NCBI GenBank assembly: GCA_025266875.1
Contig: JALLLT010000005.1
Coordinates: 806,001-870,000 of the forward strand
Origin: Fennellomyces sp. T-0311
Taxonomy: Eukaryota; Mucoromycota; Mucoromycetes; Mucorales; Lichtheimiaceae
Length of the DNA stretch: 64,000 nucleotides
Direction of reading: 5' to 3'
How positions within the stretch are numbered: position 1 is the first letter of the stretch; each line of letters begins with the position of its first letter. Both the position numbers and the translations under genes were made by a program. Shown here one piece after another: positions 13,262 to 24,858 of this stretch. The notes beneath the pieces are model-generated. The model was not told the origin of the DNA, made no database searches, and saw nothing but the letters and a program-made list of their open reading frames with translations.

Positions 13262-14126
13262 TCACTTGTTAAGGTAGTCATCCCTAACTGCTCCGCCAAG
13301 TTTTAGGACCTCATCTATCAGGCAAAGTACACAGGGGGGTTCCTCTGTTCCATGTGGACACTTGGAGCAAGCACTACAAGATGATATGCTTCTTTTTCCA
13401 TGTGGGCATTTATGGATACTACAGAACCCACAATTGTTGCGATACATCCCATGAACACATCCATTGCATTGCAAGCAAGTTCGTCGTGACTTTTCATGCG
13501 GGCATGGCATGCATATCGAGCAATCGTAACGGTCTTTTTCGTGTCCACAACGACGACACTGTACGCATATTTGTTTTAATTTGTTGTGCGAACATTTTCG
13601 ATCAGGTTTACACTCCATGCACTTGTACTTATGGACTCCATGCTCGCACCGATTACAATATGAACAGTTGTAAGAAAGCTTCCCATGAGGGCAGGCGCAA
13701 CCGTTTTCCCGGCATTTTTTTCTCAAGTTCCCATGTTCACAGAGATTTTTCGAGCATTGGTTGCAGTTGCTTGCAATAGCTCCATGTGAACAAGGATTGC
13801 AAATTCTACACTTTCTTTTGATATGATTATGCGGACATGGGTTACATGGAATACAGTCATTCCGGAAACGACCATGAGGACATGGTTTACAGCCCTTGCA
13901 CCAATACTTCACCCGACCATGCGGACATGGGTTGCATTCTTTGCAGTTGCATATTCTCTTTTTCCCGTGTGGGCACTCCTTTGTGTTTTCTGTTAAGCAG
14001 GTTTCGCAATCTGACTTCTTCACTTTGTGAATGCACTGACGGAAGTCCGCTTTTGTACGACTGTTGGTTTGAGAAAATGTCTTTAGATATAAATAATCGC
14101 GCCAAACGTTCTTGCACTTACGCCAT
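13262..14126 (-). CDS. Tandem C-x-H-G-x5-C-x2-C repeat protein (15 Cys/His modules)
   Basis: The open frame continues upstream with no ATG, but a textbook intron solves this: exon 1 is just ATGGC (14122-14126), then GTAAGT, acceptor CAACAG, and exon 2 runs 14060-13262. The product has 267 residues and starts MARTKADFRQC. It consists almost wholly of about 15 modules such as CPHGRVKYWCKGC, CPHGRFRNDCIPC, CSHGAIASNCNQC and CPHGTEEPPCVLC. Twelve keep exactly C-x-H-x6-C-x2-C; modules 2, 7 and 14 have spacing changes. Each module offers three Cys and one His, a likely zinc site (inference). Basic residues fill the spacers and there is no signal peptide or membrane segment. Similar CxHG repeats occur in large DNA viruses and some protists (recalled, not checked). 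The function is unknown. Same module and gene structure as the microproteins at 52559 and 56290. Confidence 0.75.
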
Positions 14127-15428
14127 ACTGCTCGAAAGTGGAACAAGGGGATGGCGTTATGAATTAAAAAAGCTGCGTAATTATACTAAATGCAAAGTCG
14201 TCAGTAAATGCGTCCATGACTTATTACTAAGCCACCAGCAACGCTTGCTCACGTATGTATTTCTTGCCTATTCATGATAGACAACACTGCTGTTGCTTCA
14301 TTGTTTCAGCATTGAACCGTTCATAGAAGAAATAAAGAAGCATAATATTTATACCAAGTTAGCGATGATGTCTTGTTCCTCACATAATGTATGTAGAGCG
14401 TAAAAGTACATGTACGTGTGCATAGTTTAGTTTACCCCGTGTCATTATGTATAATTTGTATCCACAATGTCCAACCAGCAGAAATATATATGAGATAGGT
14501 ATTATCGCCCATTTTTAAATATACAATGACATTCACTAGATTAACGGATCCTGCGTTTTCAGAGCCATGTTTATGTGCACCTTGGTATCATTGTAGATAT
14601 ACAATGACCTTTTTTGATGTCAATGGCTTTTGATTTCTTGGTAGGGATATAAGTTATCGAAGATATTCATCGGGCACGCTGCTGTCATGGATATTAGCTC
14701 CTGGCAGCTTTTGCACGAAACGGAAGGCAAAGCGGTAATTGAAGCCTTTGTGGCAACGGTCAGGGTAGAATTCAGCCGGAACCATAGCGCAAAGAGGCTG
14801 ACAGGCATCTGAGCATTCTCTTCAATAATACATAAAAAGGTGAAAGTTGCAGGTTTATATAAGAAGGTAAATATGTAAATTATCGCTACACTTGTTATGA
14901 ATTTTAAAAGCAGTTCGTGTACACTCTATGCAGAATATTCATGGATTGTACGAATATCACAGCCGTTGTAACTAGAAATTCGAAGAGATAATAATATATG
15001 TACCACTATGGTGCTATTTACTGTGGCGTCTTGTATAATAAAAAAGATTAAACTCACTTCCTTCTATGCAGTGGTTGTCATAGTTTTGTGTCATATTATG
15101 CATAGCTGGCTTCGTACCTGCATGATCCTTGTGTAGCTTCATAATCCGACTTAATTGCTATTACTTTTTTACGAAATCATTTATGAAGAAGCTAAACATA
15201 GTTTAAAAGTTACTATCTATTTATTTCTGAGAGTTAGAAGTTAACATACTTCTTAAATATTATTGGATGGATCTGTTTGGGTAGGGCAAGTTGATGAATA
15301 GAGACATTATTTTCCTTAAAGAGTAATAAGTATACGTAGCCCGTAATCTGTTTTGACACGTCGCAGTTAATTTCTTTTCCTTCGTTTTTTTCTTTTTTTA
15401 TCCCCTAGCAAGTTCAACCAGTGTAGAC
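14127..15428. other. Intergenic, no confident gene
   Basis: Upstream DNA of the repeat protein followed by AT-rich sequence. A 41-codon plus-strand stretch around 14684-14812 (beginning MDISSWQLLHETEGKAVIEA) reads somewhat like coding sequence, but has no partner exons or family resemblance; it may be a relic. Confidence 0.3.
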
Positions 15429-16600
15429 ATGGATGCCAAATACAAGTTTATCAGTCCAATGATAACCAGATGTGCCTCTGCATGCACAATGCAAAGCCTC
15501 TTCAACAACACAGTGAAGGCAGCTGAGAAAATGATTGGGTACAGCTTATTGGCAGTTGCTTGGAATTTTCGCCAGGAGGTACTCTTGCACTGCAAGGAAA
15601 GCACGGACGCGCTTTACAACTGTATAGTCAAGGCATGGAGAAGGCTCTCATCGTCAATGAACAATATGTGTCCTTTGCATAAAGTAAAGGAGTATCCACG
15701 ACGCGGCTCGATAAGCGTATCGACTTTCTTACCTCGTTACCATTGGAAATCACGTATTTTATAATCGACCATCTTTTGGACGACAAAGAAGATGTTGACT
15801 TTGGTATAATCAACTTGGATGTGTAGATGAAGTGGTGACAAACTGTTTCTGATTGTTAATTTCCATGGTCGTCCTTTGGGACATCAGGCTCTTATCCGGA
15901 GAAGACATTCTTTACCCTCCTCCCTTTGGTAGGCAAACAGTTGACCGCTGAGCGGCATTGAAGGAATTCAAAGGAAAAAATGTCAAGAGCTTGGTGTACG
16001 ATGTTGCAACCTCGGCCGAGATGTATACGATTGCTGTAACAGCGATACAAAACTGTGCAAGCCTTCAATTGATTACATTATAAAACAATTGAAGGAATGA
16101 CCCATAACGTGCTGGGTGAGGCTCTCCTGATACTTCTTAATATCAGATCATTCACTGTATCTGGGTTTTGGATCGCCTACAACCAAAGTCTCAAACTGTT
16201 TCGGAACGGGGATGGTCACACGGGCAAAGGACCATCGTTGCAAGTCGCTTCGTTTGAATGTTGCAGCAATATCATCGATTGGATATTGGAAGCCCTGGCA
16301 ATGGTTATCACCTTGGACCAAATTGCTAAGCAATACACTGGTGCGACAAACAGTGGATTAGTAAATTTTTTTATTCAATTGATCTCTCACAGCACGTTTG
16401 AAGTCCTGCAACTTGATGATATACGCACAGTAACGGGTGATGTATTACGCTCGCTCACAGGAATATCTTGTTTGCGGGAGCTTGATTAAATAAACTCCCA
16501 GAAATCAGCTTAGATGCAGTCGAGGACCTAGCTAACGTATCAGAAATGTTATAGAAGCTTTTGATATTAGCCGCTGCCCTTGGGTCAGTCCCCCTCCCTT
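15429..16600 (+). pseudogene. Decayed TPR/F-box/LRR gene, copy A
   Basis: Fragments in shifting frames read like the family seen intact at 53185-55312. There is a TPR-like start (MDAKYKFISPM, then NTVKAAEKMIGYSLLA), an F-box remnant with frameshifts and stops (ISTTRLDKRIDFLTSL and IIDHLLDDKEDVDFG after frame correction by eye), and a terminal LRR stretch 16097-16489 (EALLILLNIRSFTVSGFW, FEVLQLDDIRTVTGDVLRS). At least three frame disruptions separate these parts, so no full protein can be made. Nucleotide similarity to copy B at 20100-21390 is evident over almost the whole length, including the tract around AGGCAGCTGAGAAAATGATT. Plausibly a local duplication followed by decay. Confidence 0.7.
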
Positions 16601-17398
16601 ATTAAACAGAATTAGCAATAAACTGGATGGAAAGAAGAATACGGCGAATTAGATGATGAGGTGTTTCGAATATCCATGAATGAGAGAAACATATTTTGAG
16701 GTGTACCGCCGGGTGGAGAACAAAATTCCTTCTAGGGTTTTATAACCTGACTAGGAAACTGTTCGGTATGCCAGATACGCACGATACGTACAATAACGCG
16801 CGTATACTTGTAGATGGTCATTGATTTCGCATTACTTTTATAACTATTATTATGTGTACAGCTACAAGGACAATTAGAGTATGAATAGGTGCGATAGCGA
16901 GAGTCATAATTATTCATTATCCAACCATTCGATGGTTACTTCTAATACTACGTCATTACTTCTACAGGTGACTTCCCAGTATCCAGCTTTGGAACGAGCC
17001 ATATCGTGTTTGGTTCTTTGGCTCCGAATGAGTGCAACGAATTGTTCATGGTTTAGCGCGCTTGACTTCTCTCCTTGAATGATGGCAGAGAAGAAGTGAG
17101 TAACGACCAATTTCTGGCTTTTTTGGAGGAACGCTAATAGACCTTCGCTATCTAATAGAGTCCAAGAGTGATGATTCCAATACCAGTCTATTTCTAAGAC
17201 CTCAAGTAGCGGTAATTCAGATAACGCATCGAGTACTGCTGAGGATAGTATGTAGCAATCGTAAAGGGTTAGCTGCTAGATTCTAACTTTACGAAGCATT
17301 TTGGCAATTTCCAGCAATTCTTCATCGTGCAGATTCAAAGGAAGTTGTACTTCCAGGTGTTTTAGAATCTGCACAGCAATAATTGACAGTAATCCTTT
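16601..17398. other. Intergenic, between pseudogene copy A and the F-box/LRR gene
   Basis: About 800 bp. Part of it (17000-17390) reads on the minus strand as degenerate LRR-like sequence continuing past the stop of the neighbouring F-box gene, but stops interrupt it. Nothing else was recognised. Confidence 0.3.
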
Positions 17399-18958
17399 TT
17401 ACTTGAGCTCTGGTATGCTGATTAACCTTAGGTACTCCAGTTTCGCGCCGTACGCTAACTGGCTAAGGAAGCGTGCGAAAGCTTCATCTATATTGACTTG
17501 TTGACTTTCATTTCTGATCCAGGTAATCTCGGATATTGTTAGAGCTTTCAATTGCGGGAGACATTGAAAATACTCAGGGAATTCGGGAGGAAGAGATATA
17601 TATTCCAAACCCAATGTTTCCAGCTCTGGAAAACGTTCGAGAAACGTCATCAGGGCAAGTGCGTCACGAAACTCGACATTCTTGATCTGCAGGCTGCGTA
17701 CGGAATTCATGGTGCAAAGAAGCCGAATAAGAGCCGAGTCAAATGTCGAATTTAGACAATCCAAATCCAGTTTCTGAAGTACAGAACAGCTATTGAGCAT
17801 AGTAATGAGGGATGAAGTGGTAAAGAGCTTGATGTTGCCGCAAATCAGTATACGCAAATTCGGCATCCGTAGCGACTCGAATATCGGAGACCAATCTTCA
17901 TCGTTATAGGCAGGCCTAAGAATAGATAGAAACTCCAGAATGCCTTGATTCTTTGCCAAATGCATCGCTATTTGGTCATGCCCATCAATTCCAGCTGCAT
18001 TGTAGTACCGGAGTTCAGATATATCGCTGATGTAGGAATCAGGGTCGCCGAGTTGACTAAAGTGGTTGTATGAAAAGTTGCTGGCGAGAGAGTTAATCTT
18101 TGGACACAAAGAAATGATCGCGTTGACATCAATGAAATCGTAAGACAGTCGCGCGCCACACGATAGTCCTGCTGTTGAATAGCTCACACCGACAAAGCAT
18201 CGTAGTTCTGGGCATCGTTTCAATATACCTTCCAGCTGCTCCTTGTCCAAAACAGCGTCTATCCGTAGGTATGTGATTTTTGCAAGATAATCGATTGGCA
18301 TTGTTGCGAAGAATGCACCAAGGTTCCCATCATCATTGTCCTTTGGAGAGATACTTGCGCATTGTGACCACTCTGTAAGGGAGGCTTTGTGTTGATATGT
18401 AAAGTGTGTAAGCTCTCGGCATATGTTGAGCATAGGAAGTAATGGTATGCTAGGTTCGTGGTATGTCAGGTGCAAGTGTGTCAAGTGTGATCCAAGTAAT
18501 CCCAATGCATCGATCAATGTCTTTAAATCCGGAGTAGTACAATGCACAAGTTCTAATTAGTTCTGTGAGAAACGGTTGCTAATTTTAATCGCTCATCTTA
18601 CCAAGCTGTTCAATTTCGGTGCATTGCCAGTCAACAAGTCGCCGTGCAAGAGTAATCAATTGCTTTTCTTCGATTGACTGTAGAACCACGTGTTTTACAT
18701 GACTGCCCAAGCACTGTCGACGACGTTGATGATCCATAGACGCGTCCCGCGCCGCAAGCTGTATCCCTTTCCATATATTTTGTGTGTATTGAGGAATCGC
18801 TTGATACCAATCACGGCAGACTGCCATGCAAGTTAGACAATCGTGCTGGTCAAGTAAGAAAACATCTCGATCACAATGTCATAATCCAACGCGGTGATGA
18901 ATCGAAGTTGGGGATGCAATGACTTCTTCGACTCAAGGGCAACATCGCTAATGCTCAT
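17399..18958 (-). pseudogene. F-box/LRR protein gene with a one-base frameshift inside the F-box
   Basis: Substrate-receptor type protein of SCF ubiquitin ligases. From ATG 18958 the frame reads MSISDVALESKKSL, then the F-box start FITALDYDIVIEMFSYLTS, where it runs into a stop. The F-box continues in another frame as DCLTCMAVCRDWYQAIPQ, so one base appears lost near 18838-18850; no intron can bridge it because the gap is too short. Downstream, a normal intron (GTAAGA to ATTAG, about 18550-18595) joins IEQL to ELVHCTTPDLKTLI, and a clean 380-codon LRR region follows (LRILICGNIKLF, LQKLDLDCLNSTFD, LETLGLEYISLP). Because the LRR part is intact, this is a recent lesion, an assembly error, or a gene now starting at ATG 18827 within the F-box. 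Flanked by pseudogene copies A and B. Confidence 0.65.
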
Positions 18959-19158
18959 TGGAGTTATTTTTGAAATATCAAGAGGCAAAGCCAGCCTCCA
19001 AGCCCCATGCCCCTTATATATAGCCAAGTAGTACAAACATGTATATACCCTTAACAACAGGGCTACTTACTGGCTACAGTAGATCCCGCAGGTTATTTTA
19101 ACTGTGCTCGTCATTTGATATGGTGAGCGTAGATGAGCTCATAATTTCGATCCAATAT

Positions 19159-20099
19159 CTATAAGCTTTTGATCCACCTACAAGGCTGTATTCCTGAAAG
19201 GCGCCATATATAGTGCTGAACTTTCTCCATGGAATCAGAATCAGACTTGTACTCTAATCTTCTGTTGCAAATAGAGTTACTCCTTGTTTGCAACGGCCTA
19301 CCCATGCATGACGGTACGCCTGAAGGTATAGCTACATACCGACTTGTTCGACAAAAAGTCAAACTGAACGAAGCTGCAGGGGGCTTTAAAAGCAAAGACA
19401 ACGCACTATTCAAAATAATCCCACCGAGCAACATAAAACTCAAAAAAACACAGTTGATTTCTACACACGGGCTATCGTAACCAAGTGCGAGGATAAGCTG
19501 CATCGTGGAAGCATACTATAAGTTGAATATCTACCAATCACTGTTCCTTACGTAATGAAAAAGTTAATGGACATAGTACGCATGTTATCAATAGAACGCC
19601 ACCAACACACAAGCGACTTTGCTGAATACAGACACGGCCAATGATACGGCCAATAGGATAAAACTAAAAGTCATCGAAGCGGAGGTGTATAAAATACCAC
19701 TAGATGAGGATATCAGAAAAGTCCGTTTACTACAAGCGGTAGCGGTACTATAGGTGCAGAGAAGAAGGAAAAACAGAGTTGAAAAAGTCGATCTGTCAGC
19801 GACAAGTCAAGTAAATCAATTAGCTAAGACGGATCGACTGGCTGCGCTGGACACCAAGTCAACTAGGGTTGCTCTGATCATTAAGCAACTTTTGTCGCCA
19901 GGTTTTTCTTTCGCTATGAAAACTAGAAAAAGATCATAATCACCCTACGAACGAAGAGCTTTCCAGTAATCGTAAGACGACAATGCTGCCTGGATTAAGC
20001 TGCACTATTCTGGTATGGAGTCGTTTGCCAAGGCTGCGATTGACAGTCGTTTGCAAGCTTTGACACGACTCAGCCCCCTGAAATTCAGCGTCATTGAAG
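19159..20099 (+). other. Degenerate coding-like stretch, origin unknown
   Basis: Short plus-strand frames at 19229-19480 (MESESDLYSNLLLQIELLLV, then RLVRQKVKLNEAAGGF) and 19754-19939 (VDLSATSQVNQLAKTDRLAA) read like protein but are separated by stops and have no clear splice sites. I do not recognise the family. It is probably a decayed gene or transposon fragment between the two F-box pseudogenes. Confidence 0.3.
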
Positions 20100-21390
20100 T
20101 GTGTGCTTCCTGAATACGCAATAAAAAGGCTTCTTCAGCAGAGCAATGAAGGCAGCCGAGAAAATGATTGAGTACAAATCATTGGCAGCTGCTGGGTGTT
20201 TGCGTGCTGGAGACACTCTTGCGTTACAAGGAAAGCATATAACACTCTTTTCAACTGGATGATCAAATCATGGAGAAGGTTCCCAGTGACGATGAACAGT
20301 ATATGTTCCTCCCAGAACTTAAAGCAATATCCACGACGCAGTTCGATAAGCGCATCGACTTTATGATTTCGTTAACATGAGGAATCACGGATTTAATAAT
20401 CGACCAACTTTTGAACGACAAAGAAGATGCTGACTTTGATATAGTCTGCATGGATGTATCGTTAAAGTGGGGTCAAGTTTTTGCTGGTATCCATTTGCAT
20501 GGTCGGCTTTTTGGATATCAAACTCTCATCTGGAAAAGGCATTCTTTACCCTCCTCCCGTTGGTAGGCAAACAAGTTCGGGAACTGGTATTCCACGACAT
20601 CAGCGCAGAAGCAAGTACAAAAATTAATCAAAGGGGTGCGTCGTCGATAGCCACTTCAACAATGTACAGGAACTCATGATAAAAAGTAAGTATAGGACGC
20701 AGGCTTATGAAAGCTCTTCAGTTGTTACTCAAAGACTCCGCTATACTTGACCGCTGAACTGCATTGAAGGAATTCAAGGGAAAAAAAGTCAAGAGGTTGA
20801 GTACATATTTACGACCTTTGCTAGGATGCATACGATCGCTGCAACAGTGATACGAAACTGCGCAAGTCTTGAATCGGTTACGCTACATGTAACTCTAGGA
20901 ATGGTTAACGACGTGCTCGGTGAGGGTCTTCTGATGCTTCCCAATCTCAGATCGTTCACTGCATCTGAGATTTGGATAACCAACAACAAAGGTCTCGAAC
21001 TATTTCTGAACGGCGTTGGACGCAGGGGTAAAGGGTCATCACTGCGAATTGTATCGTTTGTTGATTGTGAGCCACTCTAAAACTTGATGCTGGAAGCATT
21101 GGGAACGGTTACCGCACTGGAAAAATTACTGTCACGCAATGCACTGACGCGACAAACAGTGGACTATGAAGTTTTTTGCTCAACTAAGCGCTCACACCAC
21201 GTTGGAAGTCCTGCGACTCGGTGATATAAGCACAGTAACGGATGATGTATTACATTTGCTCACAGGGATGTCCAGTTTACAGGAACTTGATTTAAGCATC
21301 ATTACAGGAATCAACGCAGATGCAGTCGAGGACGTAGCTGATGTATTGGAGACCTTGAAACCTTCAAAATTAGCGGCTGCTCTATAATCG
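20100..21390 (+). pseudogene. Decayed TPR/F-box/LRR gene, copy B
   Basis: Sister of copy A at 15429-16600. It begins within the TPR region (KAAEKMIEYKSLAAAG), passes through an F-box remnant (FDKRIDFMISL, then ITDLIIDQLLNDKEDADFD and VCMDVSLKWGQVFAGI with breaks), and ends in LRR sequence: SLESVTLHVTLGMVNDVLG, MLPNLRSFTASEIWITNN, LEVLRLGDISTVTDDVL, SSLQELDLSIITGINADAV. Several in-frame stops and frameshifts (for example after VSFVDCEPL near 21080) rule out a functional product. The two copies share their order of blocks and long identical runs, so a segmental duplication spanning the F-box gene at 17.4-19 kb, or two insertions of the same gene, is likely. Confidence 0.7.
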
Positions 21391-21599
21391 GTTCTTGCTC
21401 ATTGAACAGGATTAGCAAGAAAATGGACTGAAAGAACAAAGCAAAATAGTTCTGACGCTGTACTTCGAACATCCATGAATGGAAGGCAGCGGCTTTGTGA
21501 TATGCACTGCCTATACGCACTGCTACCGGCACTTATTGCATCAACGGGCAAGCTTGCATAAATTTTATTTACAGCCACCTAAATAGTAGCGCGCGCAGG

Positions 21600-22226
21600 A
21601 TGGAACAAAACAATAACGATGCAGCACTCGTACGAAATTACAAGTGTCTGGAGGACGAATTCTTTTTCAAGATCTTGCGGCCTGATCAGAGACAGCTGCT
21701 CGACATGCCGCACCTGCACGACGCGTACCTGTTTGGCGAAATGGGCTTCTTGATTGTTGGGTTAAAGCCATGTGTATTGATTGAGTTTCCACGCGTCATC
21801 ATGGAGCAATACAAACACAATGTCCTCGATCGGGTTGAGCAGGCGTTTGGTGAACGCGGTATTCGGATGTTGGAAATACAAGGCAATGTCACGAGCCCAG
21901 AGATGAGTCTCAAGGGGTGCTGGATTGCATATCACAGCAGATTGCATCCTGGCGTTGAGGAGGTATTTCATGGTCATTTGACGGAGGAGATGCTGGCAAC
22001 CGCCCTGGATTATCCTGGCTCGCTGCCCACCAGCCAAGAGCAAGTACCGCATATGCTGGAGGTGATATACTACATTCAACTGCAAGACCAAGTACAGATC
22101 GTGACCACATTTGCGGCATTGGATCATGAGCGCGAGAAGGTCATTGCGCACTATCAAAAGTACCGTGATATGTGTCGGGAGAAACTGGGGCTAGACATTC
22201 TAGTGCTGTTACGGCGACCGCAGTAG
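21600..22226 (+). CDS. Conserved-looking protein of unknown function (208 residues)
   Basis: Single uninterrupted frame from ATG 21600. The product starts MEQNNNDAALVRNYKCLEDE and contains RPDQRQLLDMPHLHDAYLF, FGERGIRMLEIQGNVTSPEM and LHPGVEEVFHGHLTEEMLA. There is no signal peptide, membrane segment or low-complexity tract; composition is that of a soluble globular protein with a mixed alpha/beta pattern and a helical C-terminus (HEREKVIAHYQKYRDMCREK). GC content is clearly higher than the decayed neighbourhood, which argues for a maintained gene. I recognise no family. It stands alone, about 1 kb upstream of the aldehyde dehydrogenase. Confidence 0.6.
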   Translation: MEQNNNDAALVRNYKCLEDEFFFKILRPDQRQLLDMPHLHDAYLFGEMGFLIVGLKPCVLIEFPRVIMEQYKHNVLDRVEQAFGERGIRMLEIQGNVTSPEMSLKGCWIAYHSRLHPGVEEVFHGHLTEEMLATALDYPGSLPTSQEQVPHMLEVIYYIQLQDQVQIVTTFAALDHEREKVIAHYQKYRDMCREKLGLDILVLLRRPQ

Positions 22227-23251
22227 GCTTGGCCTCCCAAGCCTTGCTTCTCACCCCTTTCTCTTGATCACATTCTTGCATGAACGTAACACAAACAGAA
22301 AATAAGACTGTGCTTTGGCTCTCATCCCCCAAAAATTTTTAATAATGGAAGTAGGCGCCGCAAAGCCTGGCGTTGTATCGTGTTTGTCGCATTGCATGGG
22401 CGGCCATCTTTGGTACAGGCAAGGCAAGACCGAAATGGTAACGGCATCGGCAGCGATCCTTTTTTTTTTTTCAAAGGTCACCAGGACGCAAACAAACATT
22501 GCAGGCAGGAATTCTGCAACTCAAGTTTGTATTACGCATGCGGCGTCCTTGACGGAAATACACCTCTCGTGCGTCGGCATCGTAAAAATTTAAAGGCTCG
22601 CGTTATTCCCGGTGTTCTTAGCGCCGGGATGCCGGTCTCGCGGGAGCTTGTCCGCATAACGTCATAGAAAGAAAAGCCATGGAGTTTGAGTCGAACAGGG
22701 AAGAACGCTAATCAGTCTGAAACACGGCATCGCGGCTCTCATTGGTCAGAAGGACTTGCTGATTAATTTTTACAGTAGTTTTAGTTTTCTATATTCTGCC
22801 AAGGAAAAATGGCAACTTTATGTTGCTATGCATCAGATGGGCGTATCTTTTTATAAGAGCGAGCCAGCAAGCGAGCTGTTCGGGCAATTCGGACGATTAC
22901 GAGCAAACGTTTGTGACACGATCGCAGAAATTGCAGGGAAAAAAGACCACCGCTGAGGAAGAAAAAATTCTCACTCCAAGGCATATCCATCCCCACGGCC
23001 CCATGCTGACCGTGAGTCCGGTAGGAGCCATGGTGAGCACAAACTGACCGAGAAGGCATAGGATCACACGCACGGTGTGGGGTAAAGGGGGGAAGAAGTG
23101 TTACATTGCAGCACTTAATCCCAGTGAATCAAATAGAGTTCTCGGTTTTTGCACTGGGCCGTGGGAGACCTGCGAAAGCCTATAAAAACCCGCTAATTTC
23201 CCATCCCACACTTTTTTTCTTCATTCCATATTTCTCTTTAATTTTCTCATA
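22227..23251. promoter_or_regulatory. Intergenic region, presumed aldehyde dehydrogenase promoter
   Basis: The distal part holds no recognised gene. The proximal part has TATAAAA at about 23180 (GCCTATAAAAACCCGC), then a pyrimidine-rich leader (TTTTTTTCTTCATTCC, TTTCTCTTTAATTTTC) running to the ATG at 23252, the usual arrangement of a strongly expressed fungal gene. Confidence 0.45.
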
Positions 23252-24858
23252 ATGACCGTTAACTTTGTCGTCGAAACCACCACCAGCAAGGGTGACAAAT
23301 TGACCTGTAAGTTGTATTTCATTCGAAAGGTACAGTCATGCTGACGTGTGTATGTCTGTGTCTAGTCAACACTGGTCTCTTCATCAACAACGAATTTGTT
23401 GAGGGTGCCAGCACCATTGATGTCATCAACCCCACCACGGGTGAAAAGATCTGCGCTGTACAGGCTGGTAAGTTTCCATGGATATAGCTGGGAGGGATCA
23501 TGACGTAACTAATTGGATCGATTATCTGAATAGCTGAGGAGGCACAGGTCAACGCGGCTGTCGACGCTGCTGAGAAGGCTTACAAGGATGTGTGGAGCAA
23601 GACGTCTGCACGCGAACGTGCTCGTCTCATGAACAAGCTCGCAGACTTGATCGACGCGAATGTCGATGAGATCGCCAAGATCGAGACCCTGGACAACGGA
23701 AAGGGTATCGCGTTCTCTCGCGGTTATGACATTCCCCAGGTCGCGATCACACTCCGCTACTTTGCGGGTTTCGCAGATAAACTCCACGGCAAGGTCATCG
23801 AAACCGAGGGCAAGTTGTCATACACTCGTCACGAGCCCATTGGTGTCTGCGCAGCCATTATCCCCTGGAACTTCCCATTGATGATGGCTGGCTGGAAGTT
23901 GGGTCCTGCTCTTACCACTGGCAACGTTGTTGTCTTGAAGACCTCCGAATTGACCCCTCTCTCTGCACTCAAGCTCGCTGAGCTTGTCAAGGAAGCTGGC
24001 TTCCCTCCAGGTGTCATCAACATCATCACCGGCTACGGTGCCGTCGCTGGTGACAAGCTGGCCCGTCACCCCAAGGTCGGCAAGGTCGCATTCACTGGCA
24101 GTACCGCTGTCGGTCGTTTGATCATGAAGGCTTCTGCCGAAACCAACTTGAAGAAGGTCACTTTGGAACTCGGTGGCAAGTCCCCCAATATTATCTTCAA
24201 CGATGCCGATATTGACCAGGCCGTCAAGTGGGCTCACAAGGGTATTTTCTTCAACCACGGTCAGTGCTGCTGCGCCGGCTCGCGTGTGTACGTTCAGGAA
24301 GGTATCTATGATAAGTTCTTGGAACGCTTCAAGGCATACACCGCCGAGACCAAGGTCGGTGACCCCTTCGATGAGGATACTTTCCAGGGTCCCCAGATCT
24401 CTCAAGTCCAGTACGACCGTATCATGGGTTACATCAAGGCTGGCAAGGAAGAAGGTGCTACCTGCTACATGGGTGGAAGCCGCTTTGGCGATAAGGGCTA
24501 CTTCATTGAGCCTACTGTCTTCACAGATGTGAAGGAGAACATGAAGATCATGCAGGAGGAAATCTTCGGTCCCGTCGTTGCCGTATCCAAGTTCAAGGAT
24601 ATTGATGATGTGATTGAGAAGGCTCACGATACCACTTACGGTTTGGCTGCTGCCGTTTTCACCACCAACATCACTCAAGCTGTCACTGTCGCCAACAAGC
24701 TCGAAGCCGGTACTGTCTGGGTCAACTGCTACAACGAACTTGACTACAACACGCCCTTCGGTGGTTACAAGCAGAGTGGTATTGGCCGTGAGAACGGTGA
24801 ATACGCTCTCGACAACTACGTCCAGATCAAGGCCGTCAAGATCAACGTTGGCTTGTAA
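23252..24858 (+). CDS. Aldehyde dehydrogenase, NAD(P)+-dependent (ALDH1/2-like class)
   Basis: Oxidises aldehydes to carboxylic acids, for example acetaldehyde to acetate. Exons 23252-23306, 23366-23467 and 23534-24858 sum to 1482 nt, giving 493 residues, the normal ALDH length. It starts MTVNFVVETTTSKGDKL; FINNEFVEGASTIDVINP matches the ALDH N-terminal signature. The cofactor-site block is IPWNFPLMMAGWKLGPAL. The catalytic Glu sits in VTLELGGKSPNII (about residue 264) and the nucleophilic Cys in the Cys triplet of NHGQCCCAGSRVYV (about 297-299). EEIFGPVVAVSKF and PFGGYKQSGIGRENG are also present. No mitochondrial presequence is evident, so it is probably cytosolic. Strong codon bias and the TATA/pyrimidine promoter suggest high expression. 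Confidence 0.95.

Noticed and set aside
14061..14146. Unspliced N-terminus for the 15-module protein
   Set aside because: The frame has no ATG there, only a TTG, while a perfect GTAAGT...CAACAG intron provides ATGGC and the same gene structure as the microproteins.
23818..24678. 286-codon minus-strand frame
   Set aside because: Shadow of the aldehyde dehydrogenase exon; a common effect in strongly codon-biased genes.
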